Assembly: GCF_000374145.1 (NCBI RefSeq)
Contig: NZ_KB893653.1
Location: 9,495-73,494 of the forward strand
DNA from: Neomegalonema perideroedes DSM 15528
GTDB lineage: Bacteria > Pseudomonadota > Alphaproteobacteria > Rhodobacterales > Rhodobacteraceae
Direction of reading: 5' to 3'
DNA: 64,000 nt
The position numbers and the translations under genes were made by a program. Shown piece after piece: positions 9,641 to 19,413 of this stretch; within the stretch, counting starts at the first letter, position 1; every line of letters begins with the position of its first letter. A model generated the notes under the pieces. The model was not told the DNA's origin. It saw only the letters and a list, made by a program, of their open reading frames with translations, and searched no databases.

Positions 9641-10441
9641 ATGTCCCTTCTGCATATCCTCGTGCTGGCGCTGGTTCAGGGCGTCTTCGAGTTCCTGCCC
9701 ATCAGCTCCTCGGCGCATCTGGTGCTGGTGAGCAAGCTCGGCGGCTTCCCCGATCAGGGGCCCTTGGTGGATCTGGCGCTGCATCTGGCGACGCTCTGCT
9801 CGATCTTCGTCTGCCTCTGGCCGGAGGTGCGGCGGGTCTTTCGGGGGCTCTGGCTCGTTCTGCGCGGCCGGTTTCAGGAGCAGGACGCGAAGCTCGCGCT
9901 TCTGCTCGTCCTCGCCTCGGTTCCGGGTCTGGCGGCGGGGCTCGGGCTTTACCTCATGGGCGGAGAGGGCGCGCATATGCGCTCGCTCAAGGTCATCGCC
10001 GCCGGCATGGCGGTCTTCGCGGTGGCGCTCTACGTGGCGGATAAGTTCTTCCCCGAAAATAAAGAGATCAAGGATCTCGGCTGGGGCGGCGCGCTGATCA
10101 TCGGGCTTTCGCAGGCCTGCGCCTTCATTCCGGGCGCCAGCCGCTCCGGCGTGACCACCACGGCGGGACGATTCCTCGGGCTGACGCGCACCGAATCCAT
10201 CCGGTTCTCGCTGCTGCTTTCCGTGCCGCTGATCCTCGCGGCGGGCCTCGCCGGAACCGGAGAGCTGGCCATGGAGGCCGATTCCGCCTTCCTGCGCGAC
10301 GCGCTGCTCGCCTCTTTTCTGACCTTCCTCGTCGGCTGCGCCACGATCAAGCTGCTGCTGCGCTATCTGCAAAAGGCCGACATGACCGTTTTCGTGATCT
10401 ATCGCCTTTTGCTGGCGGGGCTGCTCTTCGCCCTCGCCTGA
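9641..10441 (+). CDS. uppP: Undecaprenyl-diphosphatase (BacA/UppP)
   Basis: Integral membrane enzyme (266 residues) that dephosphorylates undecaprenyl diphosphate to recycle the lipid carrier of peptidoglycan and other envelope polymers. The BacA signature EFLPISSSAHL with its conserved Glu lies near the N-terminus, and the second signature PGASRSG with the catalytic Arg is in the middle; about eight membrane segments are seen. The ATG at 9641 (MSLLHILV) is chosen because it begins directly at the first membrane helix, as in the family. A GC-rich hairpin (10471-10490) follows the stop but has no T-tract. Confidence 0.93.
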   Translation: MSLLHILVLALVQGVFEFLPISSSAHLVLVSKLGGFPDQGPLVDLALHLATLCSIFVCLWPEVRRVFRGLWLVLRGRFQEQDAKLALLLVLASVPGLAAGLGLYLMGGEGAHMRSLKVIAAGMAVFAVALYVADKFFPENKEIKDLGWGGALIIGLSQACAFIPGASRSGVTTTAGRFLGLTRTESIRFSLLLSVPLILAAGLAGTGELAMEADSAFLRDALLASFLTFLVGCATIKLLLRYLQKADMTVFVIYRLLLAGLLFALA

Positions 10442-10630
10442 AGCCTGCGAAACCAGAGGCGTAAGGCCCCGCGCGCGGCCCGCCGCGCGCAGGCGCCGAA
10501 CCGTGAAGACGCGTCCGGGAGGAATCCGCCGCCGCCTTCAGCCCGCGTTCACCAAAATTTAGCCCTCGTCTTTCCATTGTAGGGGCGCGCCCTCAGCAGG
10601 CGCTTTCTCAGATGATGGATCAAGCCGGAC

Positions 10631-12925
10631 ATGTTGGGGCGACTCTCGCAAACTCTCGCCGTGGCGGCGATCGGCGTCCTGTTCGCCGCGGCGGCGCTGT
10701 TGTTCTTGGGTTCGTCCAAGACTCTGGACCGCCATGCGGACACCCCGCGCCAGCTCGCGGAGGCTCAGGCCGCCGCGGCCGACCGGCTGGAGACCATCCG
10801 CAGCGCTCTGGAGCGCATGGAGGCCGCTCTGGCCGCCGCGCAGGAGCCGCAGGACTCGCCGGAGTTCGCCCGCATCTTCCGCGAGGCCGCCGCGCAGACC
10901 GCTCAGGCCTCGCCCGCGGTGCGCGCCGTCGGCTATTTTCAGGCCGTGGAGGATCAGGCCGCCGCCGAGCTGATGGCCATGCACAACGCCGAAGGCATGA
11001 CCCGCCTCACGCGCGGCGGCGAAAGCCTGTTCCTGCCTCTGCGCTTCCTCGCCTCCGGCCATAACGCCCAGCGCGGCGCCTTCCCCTTCACCGCAGGCAA
11101 CCGCCTGCCCGCCGCCTATGTGGCCATGCAGGCCGCTCAGGACGCGCTCCGCCAGTCCATCGGCGAAGAGCGCGCCATGGTCTCGGCGCTGATCGCGCCC
11201 AACGGCGACCCCATCCACGCCCTGAATCTGGAGACGGGGCCTCAGGCCGTGGTCTGGATGCTCGATCCTCTGATCGCCGCGCCTGAAGCGCCCGCGCCGG
11301 AGATGCGGCTCATCGATCCTGAAAATCCCGAAGCCGGATATGAGGAAGTCCCGGCCCCGCCGCAGAAGCCCAGAGAATTCGGGCGGCTGAAGGGCGTGGT
11401 CGGCGCGCTGGTCGACGCCCGCCTGCTCGCCGGGACCGCCAACGCCCGGGTGCTTTATGGTCCGCTGGACGCCGCGGCCGTCAAGCCGAGCTTCGCCCAG
11501 CCCAGCGGCATGGCGCTCATGCGCGGCGCCGAATCTCCGTGGAGCCTCTCTTTCGGCTTCAACGCCCAGCGCTTCGATCTGGTCGGCGTCACGCCGGGCG
11601 CGCCGGGCGTGGGCGCGGTCGCCTCCATGCTGGTGCTGGCGGTCGGCGGCGGCCTGACGGGCCTCGCCTGGATCCTGCTGCAGGGCGAGCGCTCGCGCGG
11701 CGAAATGGCCGCCAAGACGCTCCGCGCCCAAGAAGCGCAATATAAGGAGAACGTCCGCAAGCTTAAGATCAGCGAGCAGCAATTCAAGCGGCTGGCCGAA
11801 TCGACCGGCGTGATCCCCTGGCAGGCCAACCTCAAGGAGCAGCGCTTCACCTATATCGGCCCGCAGATCGAGACCCTCACCGGGTATCCGCCCGATTCCT
11901 GGTACGCGGTCGGATTCTGGGTGGAGCACGTCCATCCCGACGACCGCCAGACCGTCATCTTCGACGGCATGCGCAAGCTGCGCTCCGGCGACTTCACGAC
12001 TTATGAATATCGCGTGCGCTCCGCCTCGGGGCGGGTGGTCTACATGCGCAACATGATGACCCTCGTCGCCGGACGCGGCAAAGGCGACAAGGGCGAAAAG
12101 CCCATGCTCGCCCATGGCTTCATGCTCGACGTGACCGAGATCAAGATGGCCGAGCGCCGCCTGCAGGAGGCCCGCGCCCTCGCCGAGGAATCCAACCGCA
12201 CCAAATCCGAGTTCCTCGCCAATATGAGCCATGAGCTGCGCACGCCGCTCAACGCGGTGATCGGCTTCTCGGAGGTGATGAAGGACCAGCTCTTCGGCCC
12301 CATGGACGCGCGCTATCGCGATTACGCCCAGAACATCCATTCTTCGGGGCGTCATCTGCTCTCGCTGATCAACGACGTGCTCGACCTCGCCAAGATCGAG
12401 GCCGGGCGCATCGAGCTGGTCGAGGAGACCGTGGATCTCGCCGCCCTGCTGGCCGGATGCCGCACCCTCATGCACGACCGCGCCGCCAGCGCCGGACTCC
12501 ATATCCGCATGGAGGTGCCCAAGCCTCTGCCCAGCCTGACCGCAGACGAGCGCCGCATCAAACAGGTGATCCTGAATCTGATGTCCAACGCGCTGAAGTT
12601 CACCCCGCCGGGCGGACGCGTCACGCTGCGCGCCGAGGTGCTGGAGCCCAAGGGCCTGCGCATCGCGGTGATCGACACCGGCATCGGCATGACGCCCGAA
12701 GAGGTCGAGATCGCCCGCGAGCAGTTCGGACAGCTCGACAGCGAACTCGCCCGCCAGAGCGACGGCACCGGACTCGGCCTGCCCATCGCGGAATCGCTCA
12801 TCAAGCTGCATGGCGGCGAGCTGGAGATCCAGTCCAAGAAGGGCGTCGGCACGCATATGATCGTCTGGCTGCCCCTGAACCGGCTCGGACGCGCCGCGCG
12901 CGACGCCAATAAGGCCGCAGGATGA
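10631..12925 (+). CDS. Membrane-bound PAS sensor histidine kinase (PleC/DivJ-like)
   Basis: A 764-residue sensor kinase. Seen in order: N-terminal membrane helix (residues 5-27), a large periplasmic region, a second membrane helix near 325-348, a short coiled coil, a PAS domain (about 385-505), a HisKA domain with phospho-acceptor His534 (MSHELRTPLN) and an HATPase domain (about 640-755) with intact N box (LMSNALKFT), G1 (DTGIGM) and G2 (GTGLGL). The HisKA stretch FGPMDARYRDYA and HSSGRHLLSLINDVLDLAKI resembles PleC/DivJ kinases, so a link to cell-cycle signalling is possible but inferred. It overlaps the next kinase gene by ATGA. Confidence 0.9.
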   Translation: MLGRLSQTLAVAAIGVLFAAAALLFLGSSKTLDRHADTPRQLAEAQAAAADRLETIRSALERMEAALAAAQEPQDSPEFARIFREAAAQTAQASPAVRAVGYFQAVEDQAAAELMAMHNAEGMTRLTRGGESLFLPLRFLASGHNAQRGAFPFTAGNRLPAAYVAMQAAQDALRQSIGEERAMVSALIAPNGDPIHALNLETGPQAVVWMLDPLIAAPEAPAPEMRLIDPENPEAGYEEVPAPPQKPREFGRLKGVVGALVDARLLAGTANARVLYGPLDAAAVKPSFAQPSGMALMRGAESPWSLSFGFNAQRFDLVGVTPGAPGVGAVASMLVLAVGGGLTGLAWILLQGERSRGEMAAKTLRAQEAQYKENVRKLKISEQQFKRLAESTGVIPWQANLKEQRFTYIGPQIETLTGYPPDSWYAVGFWVEHVHPDDRQTVIFDGMRKLRSGDFTTYEYRVRSASGRVVYMRNMMTLVAGRGKGDKGEKPMLAHGFMLDVTEIKMAERRLQEARALAEESNRTKSEFLANMSHELRTPLNAVIGFSEVMKDQLFGPMDARYRDYAQNIHSSGRHLLSLINDVLDLAKIEAGRIELVEETVDLAALLAGCRTLMHDRAASAGLHIRMEVPKPLPSLTADERRIKQVILNLMSNALKFTPPGGRVTLRAEVLEPKGLRIAVIDTGIGMTPEEVEIAREQFGQLDSELARQSDGTGLGLPIAESLIKLHGGELEIQSKKGVGTHMIVWLPLNRLGRAARDANKAAG

Positions 12926-14604
12926 CCGCCCCGCTCGCTCCCGTCCCGCTCGCTCCCGCCTCGGCGCCGGAAGCCGCCGCGCGGCCCCCCTCCGACCGCA
13001 GGCCCATGCTGCGGCGAGGGATGTTCCGTCTGGCGGCCGGCCTTGGGCTGGCCGGCTCGACTCTGGCGGCGGGCGCGCCCTGGACCCTCGCGCTCATCGC
13101 GCTGGGGCCGGGCCTCGCGGGCCTGACCCTCGGCGCCAAGATCGGCGAGCCGCGCGAAGAGATCTGGAGCTTCGTCGCCGGAGCTCAGGCGCTGGTGGCG
13201 GCCTCCCTCGCCGCGCTGTTTCCCGGTCAGGAGGGCGTGTTGCTGGCGCTCTGGGCGCTGGCGCCTCTGCTGGAGCCCGACGCGCCCCGGGCCTCTCCGC
13301 CGCTGATGGCGCTCTGCATGTCGCCTCTGGCGGCGGCGCCCGTCGCGGCCGCGGCTTCGGGGGCGGGCGGCGTCGGCCCGGCGCTCGGCGCGGTGGTCTT
13401 CGGCGCTCTGGCCTTCCTCGCCCTCGCCTTCGGGCAGGAGCGGACGCGGCGCGCCGAAGCCGGAGAAGCTGAGGTCCGCGCCGCCATGGCGCTCTTCGAG
13501 GAGCATGGCGGAGACGCCGTCCTCAAGGTGGATTCCGACGGCCGCGTCCGCGCCGCCCATGGCGCCATGCGCGGAGTCTTCGGCTTCGAGCCCTGCGAGG
13601 CTCTGGGGCGGCCTCTGGAGGCCCTGATCGCCGCCGAGGACGCGCCGGAGCTGCGCATGGCGCTCGAAGGGGCGCTTTATGAGGAGACCGGACGCAAGCT
13701 GCGTCTGCGCGGCCATGAGACCCGCCGCGAAGAGGCGCCGCTCAATCTTTCCCTCTGGCCTTTAGGGCCGCCGCGTCCGGGCGCGCTCTTCGAATGCCTG
13801 CTGCTGGCCCGCGACGCCCGCGAATCCATGGAGCAGGAGCGCCGCCTCACCGAGGCCGTGCAGAAGGCGCAGGCGGCGCAGGCGAGCAAGAGCCGCTTCC
13901 TCGCCAATATGAGCCATGAATTCCGCACGCCGCTCAACGCCATCCTCGGATTCGCCGAACTGCTGCGGCATCAGCAGGAATCTCAGGCCGCCCAAAGCGC
14001 GGAAGCCTCCAACGGCCAGATCAAAACCCATCTCGACGCCATTCTCGAAGGCGGACGCCAATTGCTGCGGATGGTCGAGGATCTGCTCTCCCTCGCCGAG
14101 GAGGAGGGCCCCGGCGTCCCCTCCAAGGAAGAGGCCTCCATCGCCGCCATCTTCGCCGATTGCGCGGCCCTCTCGGAGGGCGCGGCGCAAAAGCGCGGCG
14201 TGCGGCTGGAGTTCTCCGGCGCGCCGCTCTTCGCGCTGGCCGATTCGCGGCCCCTGACGCAGACTCTGCGCGGGCTGATCGCCCAAGCCGTGACCTTCAC
14301 CTCGCCGGGCGGGACGGTGCGCATCTCGGCGGAGAGCGAGGGCGCGGAGGTCAGGATCGTCATCGACGACGAGGGAATCGGCATGTCGGAGGAGATGCTC
14401 CGCCGCGTGCGCGAGCCCTTCCTCGCCGAACGCACCGCCTATGTGGACATCGGATTCGGCGCCACCCTGCGCCTCGCCGGAGCGGTGCGGCTGGTCGAGA
14501 GCATGGGCGGGACCATGGACATCGATTCGGCGCCCCATCGGGGCACCACCATCACCATCCGTCTGCCGCAGGCCGAAGCCCGCGAGGCGCGTCTGACCGG
14601 CTGA
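12922..14604 (+). CDS. Second histidine kinase-like protein with degenerate ATP-binding domain
   Basis: A 560-residue protein translated from an ATGA overlap with the upstream kinase. Seen: a proline/alanine-rich N-terminus, several hydrophobic segments (about residues 35-180), a PAS-like region (about 190-290), and a HisKA domain with His332 (MSHEFRTPLN). In the ATPase domain the invariant N-box Asn is replaced by Gln455 (LIAQAVTFT), and the G2 box reads GFGATLRL instead of GTGLGL; G1 (DEGIGM) remains. Loss of the Mg-binding Asn predicts weak or absent autokinase activity. It may act as partner, phosphatase or phosphotransfer protein of the first kinase; this is inference. Confidence 0.85.
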   Translation: MTAPLAPVPLAPASAPEAAARPPSDRRPMLRRGMFRLAAGLGLAGSTLAAGAPWTLALIALGPGLAGLTLGAKIGEPREEIWSFVAGAQALVAASLAALFPGQEGVLLALWALAPLLEPDAPRASPPLMALCMSPLAAAPVAAAASGAGGVGPALGAVVFGALAFLALAFGQERTRRAEAGEAEVRAAMALFEEHGGDAVLKVDSDGRVRAAHGAMRGVFGFEPCEALGRPLEALIAAEDAPELRMALEGALYEETGRKLRLRGHETRREEAPLNLSLWPLGPPRPGALFECLLLARDARESMEQERRLTEAVQKAQAAQASKSRFLANMSHEFRTPLNAILGFAELLRHQQESQAAQSAEASNGQIKTHLDAILEGGRQLLRMVEDLLSLAEEEGPGVPSKEEASIAAIFADCAALSEGAAQKRGVRLEFSGAPLFALADSRPLTQTLRGLIAQAVTFTSPGGTVRISAESEGAEVRIVIDDEGIGMSEEMLRRVREPFLAERTAYVDIGFGATLRLAGAVRLVESMGGTMDIDSAPHRGTTITIRLPQAEAREARLTG

Positions 14605-14607
14605 GGC

Positions 14608-15210
14608 TCAGACCGCGCCGTCCAGAGCCTGCGCCTCGGCGAAGGCGGGGCGCCCGCGGCAGGCTTCGAGATAGGCCGTCAGGCGCGGGGTCGCCTCCAG
14701 AAGATCCCATTGGCGGAAATAGCCGAAGGCCGCGCCATACAGCGCGTCCAGAGCCGAGAAGCGCGCGCCTAAGAACCAAGGCCCCTCCTCCAGCAGCCCA
14801 AGCAGATAGCCCGCGACCGTCTCCGCCGGAGGCCAGCCCGCGGCGCCGTGCGGCGCGCGTCCGGCGGCCTTCTCCACGACGGCGGGCTCCAGAACCGAGC
14901 CGTAATGCGCCAGAAGGCTGAGATAGCGCCCGCGCCCCGCCTCGCCCGGCAGAGGGCCGAGCCCGGCCGCGCCGTAAAGATCCGTCAGATAGAGCGCGAT
15001 GGCGGGCGTCTCGAAGACCGTCTCGCCGCCATGGATCAGCGCCGGAACCTTGCCGTAAGGATGCGGATTGGCGGGATCGCGCGCGCCCTCTCCGCTTTGA
15101 CGCCGGATGGAGACGGCCTTCAGCTCGAAATCCGCGCTCAGCTCCTTCAGCAGCCAGAGAACCGCGAAGCTGCGCGAGCGGGGCGCATGATAAAACGTCA
15201 GGGCGGGCAT
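14608..15210 (-). CDS. Glutathione S-transferase family protein
   Basis: A 200-residue cytosolic GST-fold protein. The N-terminal thioredoxin-like domain starts MPALTFYHAPRSRS and contains GKVPAL with the cis-proline, then ETPAIALYL; the C-terminal helical domain follows from about residue 85. The ATG at 15210 is preceded by GGGAGAGAAAG as ribosome-binding site. The frame continues far upstream antisense to valS, but that part is only a shadow. Its stop lies three bases from the stop of the convergent kinase gene. Substrate unknown. Confidence 0.88.
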   Translation of the reverse strand: MPALTFYHAPRSRSFAVLWLLKELSADFELKAVSIRRQSGEGARDPANPHPYGKVPALIHGGETVFETPAIALYLTDLYGAAGLGPLPGEAGRGRYLSLLAHYGSVLEPAVVEKAAGRAPHGAAGWPPAETVAGYLLGLLEEGPWFLGARFSALDALYGAAFGYFRQWDLLEATPRLTAYLEACRGRPAFAEAQALDGAV

Positions 15211-15363
15211 GGGCTTTCTCTCCCGGAGGTTTCGGCGCCGCAGTCTGCGCCGCCGCCGGAGCTTTGGCGAGTCCCGCCTCCCTGCCTCTTGTCTCGCGCC
15301 CGCGGAATCGTCTAGCTCTAGCCTCCGATCACGGAAAAGCGCGAAAACACCCGGAGAGCCGCG

Positions 15364-18183
15364 ATGACCATGGAGAAGCATTATGACCCGGCCGAGGCCG
15401 AAAAGCGCGTCGCGGCGCTCTGGGAGCAGGCCGGCTGCTTCCGCGCCGGCGCCGGGGCCGAACCCGGAGCGGAGCCCTTCTGCATCGTGATCCCGCCGCC
15501 CAACGTCACGGGCAGCCTGCATATGGGCCATGCGCTCAACAACACGCTTCAGGACATCCTCGTGCGCTGGAAGCGCATGCAGGGCCATGACGTGCTCTGG
15601 CAGCCGGGCACCGACCACGCCGGAATCGCGACTCAGATGGTGGTGGAGCGCAAGCTCGCCGCCGAACAGCAGCCCTCGCGCCGGGATCTCGGCCGCGAGG
15701 AGTTCCTCCGGCGCGTCTGGGACTGGAAGGCCGAATCGGGCGGGACCATCGTGAATCAGCTCAAGCGCCTCGGCGCGAGCTGCGACTGGACCCGCGAGCG
15801 CTTCACCATGGACGAGGGCCTCAGCCGGGCCGTGGCGCGGGTCTTCACGCAGCTCTTCAAGGAAGGGCTGATCACCCGCGCGAAAAGCCTCGTCAACTGG
15901 GATCCGCATTTCGAGACCGCCATCTCCGACATCGAAGTCGAGCAGGTGGACGTCAAGGGCAAGCTCTGGCGCTTCCGCTATCCGCTGGCGGACGGAATCT
16001 CCTATCGCCACCCCGTCGAATTCGACGAGGAGGGCCGGCCCACGGCTTGGGAGGAGCGGAATTATCTGGTGGTCGCCACCACCCGCCCCGAGACCATGCT
16101 CGGCGACATGGCCGTGGCCGTGAATCCCAAAGACGCGCGTTATGCGGATCTGGTCGGAAAATTCGTGGACCTGCCGCTGGTTCTGACGAACCGGCGCATC
16201 CCGGTCATCGCCGACGATTACGCCGACCCCGCCACCGGAACCGGCGCGGTCAAGATCACCCCCGCCCATGACTTCAATGATTTCGACGTCTGGAAGCGCT
16301 TCGTCGCGACCGATCCGGAAGCCGCCGCCCAGCAGCTCTGGAACATCCTCACGCCCTCGGCCAAGCTGAAGGCCGACGCCAGCTTCGAGGATCAGGCGAA
16401 AGACGGCTCCGCGCCTGCGGAGGGCTGGGTTTTCGAACGCATCCCGGAGGAGCTGCGCGGACTCGACCGCGAAGAGGCCCGCAAGCGCGTGGTCCTCTGG
16501 TTCGAGGCGCAGGGCCTCCTCGACGGAATCGACGACCATCCCCATAAGGTTCCCCATGGCGACCGCTCGAAGGTGGTCATCGAGCCCTATCTGACGAATC
16601 AATGGTTCGTGGACGCCAAGAAGCTCGCCGCCCAGCCGATTCAGGACGTGCAGAACGGCGCGACCAAGTTCTTTCCCGCCAATTGGGACAAGACCTTCTT
16701 CCATTGGATGGAGAACATCCAGCCTTGGTGCGTCTCGCGTCAGCTGTGGTGGGGCCATCAGATCCCCGTCTGGACCGACGAGGACGGCGACCTCTATTGC
16801 GAAGAGACCGAGACGCAAGCCTATGAGGCCGCCCGCGCCGCCAAAGGCCCCGGCGTGCGCCTGACGCAAGATCCCGACGTGCTCGACACGTGGTTTTCTT
16901 CGGCGCTCTGGCCCTTCTCGACGCTCGGCTGGCCGGACCAGACGCCCGAACTGGCGAAATATTACCCCAACAGCGTCCTGATCACCGGCTTCGACATCCT
17001 CTTCTTCTGGGTCGCCCGCATGATGATGATGGGAACCCATTTCATGGAGGAGACGCCCTTCCCCGACGTCTATCTGCACGCCCTCGTGCGGGATGAAAAG
17101 GGACGGAAGATGTCGAAATCCGTCGGCAACGTGATCGATCCTCTGGTGATGATCGACAAATACGGCGCCGACGCCACCCGCTTCACTCTGGCGAGCATGG
17201 CCGCCATGGGCCGCGACATCCGGCTGGCGGAAGGCCGCATCGAGGGCTCGCGGAACTTCGTCACGAAGCTCTGGAACGCCGCGCGCTTCTGCGAGATGAA
17301 TCAATGCTTCCGCGTGGCGGGCTTCGATCCGAAAAGCGTGAAGCAGGCCTCCAACCGCTGGATCGTCGGCGAGACGGCCCGCGCCCGCGAGGCCCTCGAC
17401 GCCGCGCTGAGCGCCTATCGCTTCAACGATTACGCCAACACGCTCTACGCCCATATCTGGAACGTCTTCTGCGACTGGCATCTGGAGTTCGCCAAGCCCC
17501 TGCTCGCCAGCGAGGACGAAGCCGTTCAGGCCGAGACCCGCGCCGTCACCGCCTGGGCCTTGGCCGAGATCCTCAAGCTGCTGCATCCGGCGGCGCCCTT
17601 CGTGACGGAAGAGCTCTGGCGGCTGACCGGCGGCGAGGACGCCCTCGCCCTCACCCGCTGGCCGACCTACGCGGCCGCCGATTTCGCCGAGGCCGGGGCT
17701 GACGACGAAATGGGCTGGATCGTCGCCTTCATCGAGGGCGTGCGTTCGGCCCGCAACGAGGTCAACGTGCCGCCCTCGGCGCAGCTGGAGCTTGTCCTCA
17801 CCGACTTCACCCAAGAAGCCGCCCTGCGGATGCAGCGCAACGGCGCTTTGATTCGGCGTCTGGCGCGGCTGAGCGAATTGGCCGTGGCGAGCAAGCCCCC
17901 CGCCGGAGCCTTGGCCGTGACTCTGCGCGACGGCGTGGCGCATCTGCCGGTGGCGGGCGTCATCGACGTCGCCGCCGAGCGCGCGCGTCTCGAAAAGGCC
18001 GTCGAGAAGGCCGCTAAAGAGGAATCCGGCCTCGCCGGACGCCTCTCCAACGAGGCCTTCCGCGCCAAGGCCCCCCCCGAGGTCATCGAGGAGCAGGAAG
18101 AGCGCCTCGGCCAGCTCCGCGCCGATCTGGAGCGTCTGCGCGGCGCTTTGGGGCGGCTCGCCGGGATGGAGAAGGGTTCGTGA
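15364..18183 (+). CDS. valS: Valine--tRNA ligase
   Basis: Class I aminoacyl-tRNA synthetase (939 residues) charging tRNA-Val. The HIGH motif is HMGH at 54-57 (PPNVTGSLHMGHAL), the editing (CP1) domain follows, KMSKS is exact at 582-586, then the anticodon-binding domain and a C-terminal coiled-coil arm (from about residue 865) typical of ValRS. Length fits the family. ATG at 15364 follows CCGGAGAGCC. The stop overlaps the GTG start of meaB (GTGA), so the two genes are likely co-translated. Confidence 0.97.
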   Translation: MTMEKHYDPAEAEKRVAALWEQAGCFRAGAGAEPGAEPFCIVIPPPNVTGSLHMGHALNNTLQDILVRWKRMQGHDVLWQPGTDHAGIATQMVVERKLAAEQQPSRRDLGREEFLRRVWDWKAESGGTIVNQLKRLGASCDWTRERFTMDEGLSRAVARVFTQLFKEGLITRAKSLVNWDPHFETAISDIEVEQVDVKGKLWRFRYPLADGISYRHPVEFDEEGRPTAWEERNYLVVATTRPETMLGDMAVAVNPKDARYADLVGKFVDLPLVLTNRRIPVIADDYADPATGTGAVKITPAHDFNDFDVWKRFVATDPEAAAQQLWNILTPSAKLKADASFEDQAKDGSAPAEGWVFERIPEELRGLDREEARKRVVLWFEAQGLLDGIDDHPHKVPHGDRSKVVIEPYLTNQWFVDAKKLAAQPIQDVQNGATKFFPANWDKTFFHWMENIQPWCVSRQLWWGHQIPVWTDEDGDLYCEETETQAYEAARAAKGPGVRLTQDPDVLDTWFSSALWPFSTLGWPDQTPELAKYYPNSVLITGFDILFFWVARMMMMGTHFMEETPFPDVYLHALVRDEKGRKMSKSVGNVIDPLVMIDKYGADATRFTLASMAAMGRDIRLAEGRIEGSRNFVTKLWNAARFCEMNQCFRVAGFDPKSVKQASNRWIVGETARAREALDAALSAYRFNDYANTLYAHIWNVFCDWHLEFAKPLLASEDEAVQAETRAVTAWALAEILKLLHPAAPFVTEELWRLTGGEDALALTRWPTYAAADFAEAGADDEMGWIVAFIEGVRSARNEVNVPPSAQLELVLTDFTQEAALRMQRNGALIRRLARLSELAVASKPPAGALAVTLRDGVAHLPVAGVIDVAAERARLEKAVEKAAKEESGLAGRLSNEAFRAKAPPEVIEEQEERLGQLRADLERLRGALGRLAGMEKGS

Positions 18184-19148
18184 GCCTCGCGGCTTTGCGC
18201 GCGGGCGGCAAGCCCGCCCTCGCCAAGGCGCTGACGCTGATCGAGCGGGCGCCGCGCGCGCCCGAAACCCTCGCTTTGCTCGATGAGGCTTGGGCCGATC
18301 CGCAAGGCTTCGTCCTCGGGCTGACCGGCCCGCCGGGCGTCGGCAAATCCACCCTCACCGACGCGCTCATCCGCCATTGGCGCGAACAGGGCCTGAGCGT
18401 CGGAGTCATCGCGGTGGACCCCAGCTCCATGCAGAGCGGCGGCGCCCTGCTCGGCGACCGCGCCCGACTCAGCGTCTCGCCGGAGGATTCGGGCGTCTTC
18501 GTGCGCTCGCTGGCCTCGCGGGGCAGGCTCGGAGGCTTGGCGGCTTTGGCTTGGCCCTCGGCGATCCTCATGCGGGCGGTTCACGACCGCGTGATCCTTG
18601 AGACGGTCGGGGTCGGACAATCGGAGATCGACATAGCCGCTCTGGCCGACGTGGTGGCGGTTTGTCTTCAGCCCGCCTCCGGCGACGCTCTGCAATTCAT
18701 GAAGGCGGGGCTGATGGAGACGCCCGACGTGCTCGCCGTGGCCAAAGCGGATCTCGGCGCCCCCGCGCGACGGGCCGCGGCGGATCTGCGGGCGGCCATG
18801 TCTCTGGCGCCGCCGCGCCTCGACGGCTGGAAGGCCCCCACTCTGCTGCTCTCGGCTCAGACCGGCGAGGGCCTCGCGGAATTCGTCGCGCAGGCGGAGG
18901 GACGATTCGCTTTTCTGGCGAAATCCGACTCTCTTCAGGAGAAACGCGCCGAACAAGCCGCCTCATGGATGCGCGAGGCCCTGCGGGATTCCTACGGCCG
19001 GGCGGGTCTGGAGCTGCTCCGCCGCGCCGCGCCGGAGCGCCTTTGGAGCGCCGGGGATGCGCCTTTCGTCGCAGAGGCCGCCGCGCAGGCCCGTCTGGAG
19101 CGGGTTTTCGCCCGCTTGGAGGCTGAATTTCTTAACTCTTTCGCGTGA
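18180..19148 (+). CDS. meaB: MeaB/ArgK family GTPase (methylmalonyl-CoA mutase chaperone type)
   Basis: A 322-residue G3E-family P-loop GTPase. Walker A is GPPGVGKS (50-57), followed by AVDPSS and GDRARL, and ILETVGVGQSE, all hallmarks of MeaB. These proteins protect and reload adenosylcobalamin-dependent methylmalonyl-CoA mutase. It starts at a GTG that overlaps the valS stop. No mutase gene lies in the window, so its partner must be encoded elsewhere; the role is assigned from the family. The C-terminal dimerisation arm appears present. Confidence 0.9.
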   Translation: MSLAALRAGGKPALAKALTLIERAPRAPETLALLDEAWADPQGFVLGLTGPPGVGKSTLTDALIRHWREQGLSVGVIAVDPSSMQSGGALLGDRARLSVSPEDSGVFVRSLASRGRLGGLAALAWPSAILMRAVHDRVILETVGVGQSEIDIAALADVVAVCLQPASGDALQFMKAGLMETPDVLAVAKADLGAPARRAAADLRAAMSLAPPRLDGWKAPTLLLSAQTGEGLAEFVAQAEGRFAFLAKSDSLQEKRAEQAASWMREALRDSYGRAGLELLRRAAPERLWSAGDAPFVAEAAAQARLERVFARLEAEFLNSFA

Positions 19149-19413
19149 AAGGGGCGGTCGCGCGCCTCCATCTGGACGATTGTTTTGAATTCAGCTACAG
19201 TCCGCGCCGTTCGGTAACTAATTCTGCAACTTTTCAGTAACCCAGTCACGGGAGACTGCGGCGCCCTCGTCCGTGAAGGCGCGTAAAGCTTTCCGTCACC
19301 GGATCGCGCTTGAATAGGCGCTCAAGGCCGCGGCTCCGTTTCTTGAGGAGGCCGGCTTCCGCGAAACCGCGGTCAGAGCCTGACAAGCCGACCGAAAACA
19401 TGCGTAAGGATCC

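Noticed and set aside
15211-17943. Upstream extension of the GST reading frame antisense to valS
   Set aside because: The GST domain starts at 15210 with its own ribosome-binding site; the extension is antisense to valS and has no family similarity.
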